Assembly (NCBI GenBank): GCA_959347315.1 | Contig: OY365807.1 | Span: 33,415,660 to 33,479,659 of the forward strand | Reading direction: 5' to 3' | Length of the DNA: 64,000 nucleotides | Source: Bimastos eiseni | Taxonomy: Eukaryota; Annelida; Clitellata; Crassiclitellata; Lumbricidae | Shown here: piece by piece, positions 55,451 through 64,000 of the stretch | Position numbering within the stretch: position 1 is the first letter of the stretch | Layout: each line of letters begins with the position of its first letter | Notes under the pieces: model-generated | What the model saw: only the letters and a program-made list of their open reading frames with translations | Told to the model about the DNA's origin: nothing | The model's database searches: none | Program-made: the position numbers and the translations under genes

Positions 55451-55920
55451 TAGGGTTGCCAACCGTCCCGGAATGGCCAGGACAGTCTCGGAGCCGACCA
55501 ATGGCATCCCATGTCCCTGGGCAATGCTATTTTGTCCCGGAGTACAGGAATAGGTCAAGTAATTACAAAAGATAATGCGATTCAATGACATTATCCAAAT
55601 CCAAGCAATGTGAGCAATACTGTAATACAATATCTTAATTCTCAATGTTCATAATCATGAATTAATCATAATTAGTATTTAGACTAATTGACTTTCGATT
55701 AAGAATTCAAAAGTCACAAATTAGGACTATCGAATATCTTTCAAAATTCGTAACTTCAAAAGCTTAGCGGAAAGCTTCACAGGTTTTTGGGTTTGTCATT
55801 CATCACAGTGGGAACTTGAAAATATCCTGGAATGGTTTTGTTCAGAGTTGACAACCCTATTTATCATATACAGAACTGGGAAATGTCTCGGAATGGGTGT
55901 GTTCAGAGTTGGCAACCCTA
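55451..55920. mobile_element. DNA transposon with perfect 13-bp inverted ends
   Basis: TAGGGTTGCCAAC at the left and GTTGGCAACCCTA at the right are exact inverses. Near the right end TGTTCAGAGTTG(G/A)CAACCCTA occurs twice (about 55,842 and 55,900). No clear target duplication. 470 bp, non-coding. Confidence 0.7.
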
Positions 55921-55984
55921 CTGCAATTAAGCATACAACACCATACACTTTCAAAATTTCATAGCGCTATATAAATTCACGATT

Positions 55985-56950
55985 CGATCAGAAACCATCA
56001 TTGGTTTGCGTCAACCATCGTTAGCATGTGCGTGTGGACATTCTGATTGGACGCGGTATTCCGCCCACAACTAAATCGGACTCTACGATCCTAGAACAGT
56101 ATAATTAGCTTTAAATGCCGTATTTATCATCTAGGCTTACAACTCTGGCCTCAAGCGATGTTTCAATGGGTTTAATCCATGCATGGGCCAAAACAAATGA
56201 ATCGTGACTTCTCGGTGTCTCGATCACCTCCCTCCGTCACAACCGCGTCGCTGAAGACACCGTACACGTGTCCATAGATCTATAACACTTGCGCTAACCA
56301 GCGCCCGATGTATACGGCTATTCCCTCGAATATCAAATATCACCCATTTTTCATTAACATAATTCCTTTATAATAGACCTATAACAATCGCACGCATAGA
56401 AGTTGGTCAATACACGCGCGCACACATGATATACTTAAATTTTTAACGTTTTCTTAACATACCTGAGACCTGTAAACGCTATAACCGCCTTAACGTTACC
56501 AGTTCTCCACGCCCTATAATAGAGGCCGACTCTTTCTGCTTTATAGCAAAGCTCGGATCTTTTTATTTAGAAACCATATTCCGAAATACCCGCTAACATA
56601 AGCTGGCTGCCTGCCAGGTAAATTTCCGAGCCTTCATAGACAAAGACTCAGCCATCAGACGCGTATCTCACTTGACACTAACGGGCGCTCTGCCTACCAA
56701 TTTACGTCGTAACTCACACACACCGGCTTGCAGAGCTCTCTGTTGGATAGGCCAGTCGGCCTACATTTATATTTCAACTTCATTGCAGATCTGATTGATT
56801 TACGCTCGTTTGGCGTCCCATAGCTACATGTATAGCAGCCGAAAAGCTAAAGTTAGAGGCGGACTCAACCTCGGCTGTGATGAGGTCATCGTTGGTTTCT
56901 ATTTGCGAATAAAGGCGGAGCTAAAATTCAAACATTCAGATGGATTCGTG
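55985..56950 (-). promoter_or_regulatory. CpG-rich block, possible promoter of the minus-strand gene
   Basis: GC and CpG rise here against AT-rich surroundings. The - strand has donor-like sites CAGGTCTCAG/GTATGT (GT at 56,461-56,462) and CCGGTGT/GTGAGT (GT at 56,716-56,717), and a CCAAT plus GGGCGG pair near 56,048-56,068. It could hold a non-coding first exon. The link to the 45.6-kb exon, 11 kb away, is inference. Confidence 0.25.
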
Positions 56951-57124
56951 AGTCAATTTCACGCGGACAAACACAAATTAAGTTTTATTATTAATTAACG
57001 TTGAATAATTCACCGTAAGCCGGACATGCCCTTTAATATTAGGGACGATAGACGAATGGCAACATGTTTGCGATGTAGCCTACTTGTTATGATGTTTTAC
57101 TTCCAAGTTTGTGCAATTGTGCTG

Positions 57125-57360
57125 ATTAAAATAGGCTGATTGATTGATTGACTGATTGATTGACTGCCTGACTAACTGACTGACTGACCGGCTGGCTGGC
57201 TGGTTGGCTGACTGACTGACTAACTGACTGACTGACTGACTGACTGACTGACTGGCTGGCTGACTGACTGACTGACTGACTGACTGACTGGCTGGCTGAC
57301 TGACTGACTGACTGACTGGCTGGCTAGCTGACTGACTGACTGACTAGGTTTAATTAGCGT
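57125..57360. repeat. (GACT)n/(GGCT)n tetranucleotide array
   Basis: More than 50 GACT-type units with regularly spaced GGCTGGCT pairs, giving a higher-order beat of about 50 bp. Confidence 0.95.
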
Positions 57361-57469
57361 TGAATAATTAAGAGAACCATAAACCGAATTTACTAAGGAC
57401 GATAGATGAATAGCAACCTATTTGCAATGTAGCCTCCTTGTCGTGATGTTTTACTTTCATGCTCATGCT

Positions 57470-57715
57470 GAAAACAATAAATTGATTGACTGATTGATTG
57501 ATTGACTGACTGACTACCCGACCGACAGATAGACCCATCGATCTGTCGGTCGGTTGATTTAATTTGACTTGATTTAATCGATTGGTTGGTTGATTTTATT
57601 TGATAAGATTTGATTTGATCGGGGGTTGGTTACTTGATCGATCGACTTACCTACCGACCGACCTACTGACCGATCGATCGATCGATTGATTGATTGATTG
57701 ATTGAATGTGAAGAT
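57470..57715. repeat. GATT/GACC tetranucleotide array with hairpin
   Basis: Runs of GATT and GACC. Inside, CGACCGACAGAT (57,519-57,530) and ATCTGTCGGTCG (57,541-57,552) form a perfect 12-bp stem around a 10-base loop. Confidence 0.9.
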
Positions 57716-58459
57716 CAGAACACCCAGTAGGAAGCCGGTTCGATACCTGTTATCCTCCAAACGATGACTCAACTCGTCATTCGCGAGGTAGCGGTGGTAA
57801 ATTGACCAGTAATTGTTAGCAGGACAGGATCAGGGCCTTGAATGGATCAGTCGGTTTCCGTTCTGGGTGACTGGGTCCGCTTTTCATCATGTATACCTGA
57901 CTGACTGATATAAGTTTATTTAACGACGCATCCATAACAACGATGATATGCGTCGTCCTGTATACCGCACTATCAACCCCTTTCATAGAATCCTCCTCGG
58001 TTCATAGGCGCCGACCTCACAGAGGTAACGGGATTTTTGCTCCTGTACTTTGGTCATTGGCAGGCACCAATGCAATAATAGGCCCCGGTATCTTTTGGCA
58101 CTGAAATTGTCAATCGTAGGCCTAATGATAATTATTTGTGGTTCTTACATAGGCCTATACTATAACAGCCTATAGGAGTCAATTAATAAAGCAATCAACA
58201 GTCAAGACTCAAGAGTCACGTGAGTAATGTCAAATGAGTAAGCAGAGCGTCACTACTTGTCAGTTCAATAGTTGTAAGAATTTCGCGCGTGTAAGCATTT
58301 GATACGTTGCGCGCGCATTGGACCTCAATGTGACGGGCATTAAACCTCGCTGTGTCTCGGACATTAAACCTCGCTGTGACGGGCATTAAACCTCGCTGTG
58401 ACGCGCAAGCCATGTTTTCATTTTTGCTCCTGTAGGCCTACTCGAATCAAAGGTCGGCG

Positions 58460-59090
58460 CCTATACCTCGGTTGACTACCATCTATGCGCAGATGACACC
58501 CAACTCTATGCATACGTGTCCTTCTCCCCACGTTATTTTTCCATCTCCATTGCACAGTTAGGCTACGGGATATGATTAAAATAGTAGACCCTATCTCAAT
58601 GGATGTCATCCAACCTCCTCTACCTCAACCGTTCCATAACAGAATTCATGGTCATAGGCCTTCCTGCCCAAAGAAAATTCTTGACCCCTCGATTGCACGT
58701 TTCCATGGAATCTTCAACCCTTTCCTTCTCCTCTAATGCTCAGTCCGCAATCTTGGTGTCACCTTTGATAATCATCTCTTTTTCTTTGACCACATCTCCA
58801 ACCTCTCCGGCCCATGCTCGACTTCACAACTACCTCCATAATTGCTATCTTCAGCGTCAACTCAAAGTTCGATTACTCCAATTCTTTTATCCTCAACCTT
58901 GAATTCAAACAACTCAGGCGTCTACAACTTATCCAAAACTCACTATTCTGAGCCATCACCGGAACACCTTAAGCATCATCACATCACTCCAATCCTCAAA
59001 TCACTCCATTGGCTTAAACTCCCATGGCAGCACGAATCATTCCAACGTTCCATTGCTATCGTGGTTATAACCACGATCGATGCAGTTGTT
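58460..59090 (+). mobile_element. LINE reverse-transcriptase fragment (L2/CR1-like)
   Basis: Frames show YHLCADDTQLYAY (a variant of the YADD catalytic box), then KTEFMVIGLP-like sequence, a NLGVTFDNHLFF-like segment, and HHITPILKSLHWLKLP near the end. Order and spacing fit this family. Several frameshifts and stops. Confidence 0.75.
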
Positions 59091-62000
59091 TGTGAGTCGC
59101 CCTGGTAGTGGCATGTCTTTATTATTATTACTATTATATTATTATTATTATTACTATAATTATTAGTATTAGTCTAATCCCTGCAATTAACTCCTTACAA
59201 CACTCCCTGCAGCCAAAATAAGGCCTATCTTCGCGAACTCTTCACCATTCAGCCAATCCGCTGTACCAGCTCATCCTTTTGTTTAAGTGGTAGGCCCTAC
59301 CCCATAAATTCATCTTAAAATGAACTGGTTCGCGCCCGTATTTTGGTTAACTTACTATAATATAGACGTGTAAATTGTAGGCTTACGTTTTAGCGGATGC
59401 AATTTTCACGATTTTGGAAAACAGGCAAGTCCTCGAATATAATTATAACCACGATGCAGATCTGAATTTTTTTATTGTTACATATAGCCTACTGATTCTA
59501 TAGGGCTTACTGGGCCCTTTTACAAGGAATTTTAGTGGGTCGCATGCATGACCATAGCATGGTTCTGGCAACCGACCTATAGGGCCTACGAGGAGTGTAG
59601 GGTGGCCTACTGGTATGGTATCATAGTCAAGGTTTCATTGTCTTTAAATGTGCTTCAAGGAAATTCTGAGACGGCCAAAGGAACAGAATTTTTAATATAA
59701 GACTAATATTTATCGCCTATATCATGCATCTTCGTTTTTTGATTTGAAGCATTCGTCACAATCGTTTCTTGATACAAGGACGTATCAGAGGTGTAACAAG
59801 CGGGGGGCAGAGGGGCAGTTTTAGTGTTCAGTGCCCCCCATGTGCTCCCCCCAAATCGGTTCTTTTTATGTTTCTTCAATGGCTTTTTAAGATGACTTTT
59901 GTTAAGATAATTTGTGCCCCCCATTTTTCAAATTTCGGAGGGTGATTTGTTTAGTTTTTAATAGGCTTTACAATTATTTTATTTCCCGGTCCTACATGTA
60001 CATAGTAGGCTACCATAGTCACGCCTTGAGCGTCGTAAATGAGTCACAGTAGGAAAATAAATGACTTCCAAGGAAATAGGCCTACCGAAACGGCAAAAAC
60101 AAATGAATATTGCAGCATTGCTAAACTGACAATATTTGTATCTAATAGGCTTATTAATTGTAGGCGTATACTGTAACCTGCTTATGTCTGTCACACAGAC
60201 CTATGTATGCGCTACTTGCTTGCTTAGGTTGTTCGAGGCCGTCGATGAGCAATATTAACTTGTCGACGCTCACACACGTCAAATAAACAATGGGGATGTA
60301 GGTCTTTAAGATATATAGTACACGAGCCTTATTGAATAGACCCTATATTATTTAAAAGTAATTCCGTAGGGTTGCAAGGTATATAGGCGATATAGAACAG
60401 TGAAAATCCACGAAAAGAGTCACATAACCACAAGTAATATTCCGAAATAATTTCTATCAACGGCAACATCCTATGTTGTCGTTAAACTCTGGATCCATAA
60501 CCACAGGTAGTCATCTATCCCACTAAGTCACTGGCGCAACTTCCCCAAAAATGGCCAAAATTATGACTAACATTATTCAAGGCTGAATAATAGTTTGATC
60601 CAAATTAATGGCGCACACTTTGACAATGTAGAGTTGAACAGAATGGTTCGTCTGTCTATAATAAAAGATTTGTTGATGGTATCGTTTATCATTTAAAAGC
60701 ATTAATTTCTCAATTTGATCTACCCCTCCCCTTTCTTGGATGGATAATTTGTTCCCAGGTGTCTGTTGTGTAGACGCCTCTGACTACAAGTGGGTCTATA
60801 CGGTAATTGAGCCACGACTGAAATGATGCACAATTAGACCTATTCGTTAATTTGTGCGTAGTTTCCCAGCTCAGCAAGTCAACTCCGCACGTTATCTTTC
60901 TTCTGAAACCCTCTAATGATGACGAGCATGTAGGCCTACTAACATATATGGGAAAACCTAAGCAGCTCGTCGTTAAAACGTTAAATGCGCAAAACTGTGC
61001 ATCCTAAAATCTCTAAAACCACGCACGTGGTTCTTAGAGCAACGAAAGAGGAAATTCTGCAGCAGGCAAATCCAATGAGTCATTGCCGTCATTGGCTGTT
61101 CAGTGAGACCAGAGGTCGACTTAGTAAAAGAACTCGATGAAGTCTGCTTGAGCCGACTGCAGAGACTTTATATTTTAGATGGCCGAGGTTCAGGAAGTCG
61201 GCCAGCTTAGATGCTCACATAGGCCCCTTGCGGTCAATAAAGAAAGACTCAAAAGACAGTAGACATAGACTCTGAGTGAATATGAATGAGCTAATCTCCA
61301 AGCCTTTTCCTGACCAAGAGTTTTCTCCATTGCTTCACTGCATCGATGGAGGATGGAGACAGATTATAGTGAAGATCCGAGTCTTCACAAACTTGCTGAT
61401 CAAATGCTGACGAACTACACTTAAGAAACACTTTATCTCTAAAACTTCTTGAAATTCACCATAAGCCTACGGTAGTATACCTAATACTAACGAATATATC
61501 ACTATTTCGATGCAGGGCATTGCAGGTCCCGCTCTGCATGGTAGACGAACATGATTCCGAAGCAGCAGAAGCAGTGAGTTGGCGGCGACAGAGCGAAGGT
61601 GGCGCATTTGGTGAACATAGCCACGCTTAAGGAGACTGCTATGGGCAGCAAGGGTGTGCTCTCAGAGGAGAGGGTCGACTAGGGGAAGGAGGCGCAGACG
61701 TGTCTAACGATTAAAGGGCCACGGGTTGCTGAATTGTCGTAAGACGCGGCAACCATCGTCATATACACATCACATAAAAACCTTCATTCCTAGCATGAAA
61801 CATTTATGTGAAAATGTCTCACGTACTAAACAGCCTTTAATATGACCACGTAACACATGCAAACAGCGCACCAACATTTGCGAGGTTCTATTCATGGCAC
61901 TTTCATGTCCTATTTTTGTGACTATATATACCATTAAAAATCCAGCAAGATTACTTGCTTTTTCTGTCTTGAACAAACACATGGTAGTTGCATTCAGTTT

Positions 62001-63049
62001 GGCTTAGGCCATGGAAGCTAGGCCTATATATATATACACATAGGCAGTGACGTACATTGAAATTGTGGTGCCCATAAATCACTCAAGTCAGTCAATTGGG
62101 CCCCTGTTGCTAGTGCCCGAAGTTCTCGCCCAATTTATAGCTTCTCTTTCAGATTCGGGTTTTTAACCCATCCATCAGGGTCCGTATAGTGTGCTTCTAA
62201 ATAGGCTTTATAGCAACTAATCACTTTCTCAGATGGGCAACGGAGCGTAAAGAAACAGGCAATTAACAGAAACAATCAATTTACCCAATGAATCATCCGT
62301 AACAAACGACTTATAAATGATACGATGTAAATGTTCCGAGCGTTCCGAGAGTCAACTAATTAATTATCCAGATCCAACTCACTCACTGTCCAAATAACAC
62401 AGTCCTTTCGCACACTGCAAGAATTCTTCGCTGGCCATTTCCTACATTTGACATTTGAGAATATCCTAAAGTTATTTTATATAAGTAATTCTAAGCAGTT
62501 GATTCACCGGTCAATGACATTGATAGGTCTCTTCACATTTTTACTAGCCTATTATAAGCTGGAACAGAACAACACGTTGCGAAACTGTTTAGACATTCAC
62601 TTACATGTAGGCCTACATTGTACACAACAATGAGTATCTGCTGATGTTTTTTTCTCATCGCTTTTCAGTGTTGGGTCGAACTCTTGCACTAGGCCTAGAC
62701 CGACTTTAACGGACGGAGGTCGGTCCACTTTCGATCCGTATTCTTGCTGCCAGCCTGCCTGCCTGCCTGCCAGCCTGCCTGCCTGTCTTCTTAGCTTCCT
62801 CCCTCCCTCACAATTCTTGTCTCTATACTCTGTAGCCTGCCTCTTGGAGACCATCTAAGACCCATATTCCTATAAAGGATCATGAGTTGCATATGGAGCC
62901 CATAAAGGTTTAATATAATATCCATCTAATGTCTCTGTCTCTGTCTGTCTGTTTGTCTCTCTCTGTCTCTGTCTCTCACCCTCTCTCTGTCTCTCTCTGT
63001 GTCCATAGTTTTCCTTCCTTTGTTCTTCCACCCTCTATCATAACCCAAG
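59091..63049. other. Gene-poor right flank
   Basis: No supported coding sequence. It has one-sided hAT-like ends at 59,786 (CAGAGGTGTAACAAG) and 62,045 (CAGTGACGTACATTG). A patch at 61,020-61,160 carries CACGTGG, TGAGTCA and two ATTGG motifs and could be regulatory. (TGCC)n lies at 62,747-62,790 and (TCTG)/(TC)n at 62,935-63,000. TAGGCCTA is unusually frequent. Confidence 0.45.
61310..61450. repeat. Dispersed repeat, copy 2
   Basis: Diverged partner of 53,440-53,560. Contains AGTCTTCACAAACTTGCTGA and GCTTCACTGCATCGATGGA. Same orientation. Confidence 0.5.
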
Positions 63050-63199
63050 AGTCGATACAACGTATCTCCAGACAGAGTTAAAGTTTGAACGCAGAGCCGC
63101 AGCATCGCTGGACATGCGCAGTCGCAGCAACCTCGAAGAGGACGATGAAGATAAGGAGGAGAAGGAAGAGGAGGAGGAGGAGGAAGAGGAGGAGACATG
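63050..63199 (+). CDS. Weak candidate exon of another gene, acidic
   Basis: A pyrimidine-rich stretch and CCCAAG precede a frame reading TTYLQTELKFERRAAASLDM, RSRSNLEEDDEDKEE and a long glutamate run, ending near ACATG/GTGATC. The same frame stays acidic (FEEDRDEDKSFDEEDDTLPC) after two stops at 63,201 and 63,228. I do not recognise the protein. A GAGGAG microsatellite may explain the acidic part. Confidence 0.25.
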
Positions 63200-63589
63200 G
63201 TGATCACGTGATCGCCGAGTATCGTTCTGAATTTGTTTTGAGGAGGATCGAGACGAAGATAAGTCATTCGATGAGGAAGATGACACGCTCCCCTGCTGTC
63301 CATCGATGACTGGATCCAGACTGTCGCAGTTCACTGAATCAATGAACCAGAGCAATATCAGGGTTATTATGCTAGCATTAACAAATCACATCACATTCTT
63401 ATTGCCTCTATCGTGGTCTTTTCTTCCTTGTCATCATCAATGCATCATCATTACCATCATCGTCATCGTCATCATCACCAGCAGCAGTAGCAATAGCATC
63501 AACAACAACGACAACATTAATAACAAGCACAGCAATAGCAATAATAACGACCTTTGATTCATACTTTGTTCGACTCCACCTTCATACAA

Positions 63590-63850
63590 GCTCTATCTAG
63601 GCCTACTGAGAGAGGTCAACTGATCGTCACATCGGCCCTTACAACCACTAAAAAATTGTGCCTCCTCAGCAGTTGGCCCCTCGCCCTGGAATAAGCTCCC
63701 GCTGGTGTTGCGCTTGTTCGTGAGGGTAGGCCTACACTCCGACTCTTTTTGTACTCGCCTTAAAACTGTTCCTTTCTGCCGTGCTGAGGTCAGGAGCGTT
63801 CCTGAAAAGAAACCCTAAGGGGCGCTATATAAATCAATGAATCTATGAAT
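63590..63850 (+). mobile_element. LINE 3' end (L2/CR1-like)
   Basis: Includes a PWNKLPL motif, then AGGAGCGTTCCTGAAAAG and GGGGCGCTATATAAATCAAT, the full LINE tail. Confidence 0.65.
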
Positions 63851-64000
63851 AACTACAATGTACGTAGGCATAGTTCGAAATTTCAATTGCGCATTGAACG
63901 ATAAATACTCACGTGACCTGATTCATGTGCAAATAAATTACTAAAAGCACTAATTAGCACGGCATTTCCAAGTCTAAGATCGGATATCCGTCTGTACTTT

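Noticed and set aside
63038..63355. 105-codon minus-strand frame with a long serine run
   Set aside because: The serine run is the antisense of the GAGGAG repeat. The + strand reading looks more like protein outside the repeat.

Overview
This window is nuclear DNA from an animal with introns. It is AT-rich and full of transposon debris. Only two protein-coding loci can be built with confidence. No rRNA, tRNA, CRISPR array or prokaryotic operon was seen. The species cannot be named from the sequence. The conserved receptor, L2/CR1-like LINE fragments, hAT-like elements and many copies of the palindrome TAGGCCTA suggest a marine invertebrate, perhaps an echinoderm-like or hemichordate-like deuterostome; that is inference.

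The main gene fills 8,254-39,630 on the + strand. It is a LAR-type (type IIa) receptor protein tyrosine phosphatase, the family of vertebrate PTPRD/PTPRF/PTPRS and fly Lar. I recovered 24 coding exons (about 1,482 residues plus the stop) whose phases all join without a break. The order is three Ig domains, four FN3 domains, a divergent membrane-proximal module, one transmembrane helix, a juxtamembrane segment, an apparently active phosphatase domain D1 and a D2 that looks catalytically compromised. The signal-peptide exon was not found. It must lie upstream, in 1-8,253 or outside the window. A CpG-rich block at 1-545 that ends in a good splice donor is a candidate promoter and 5' UTR exon.

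A second, unrecognised gene runs on the - strand and converges on the first. Its four 3' coding exons (42,922-45,620) are short but join in phase. They encode a polar Ser/Arg/Lys-rich protein that ends in a basic stretch, a Cys-rich hydrophobic segment and a short tail. The polyadenylation signals of the two genes are only about 25 bp apart (40,798-40,830), so their transcripts probably meet or overlap at their 3' ends. Its 5' part is unresolved; a CpG-rich block near 56.0-56.9 kb is a possible promoter.

The remaining sequence is introns and intergenic repeats: hAT-like elements with terminal inverted repeats and near-matching 8-bp target duplications, LINE fragments on both strands, a three-copy SINE-like family, a 21-bp minisatellite with higher-order structure, a roughly 64-bp minisatellite touching an exon boundary, a degenerate array of POU-octamer motifs, and many microsatellites. 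At the far right (63.05-63.20 kb) there is a weak candidate exon of another gene.
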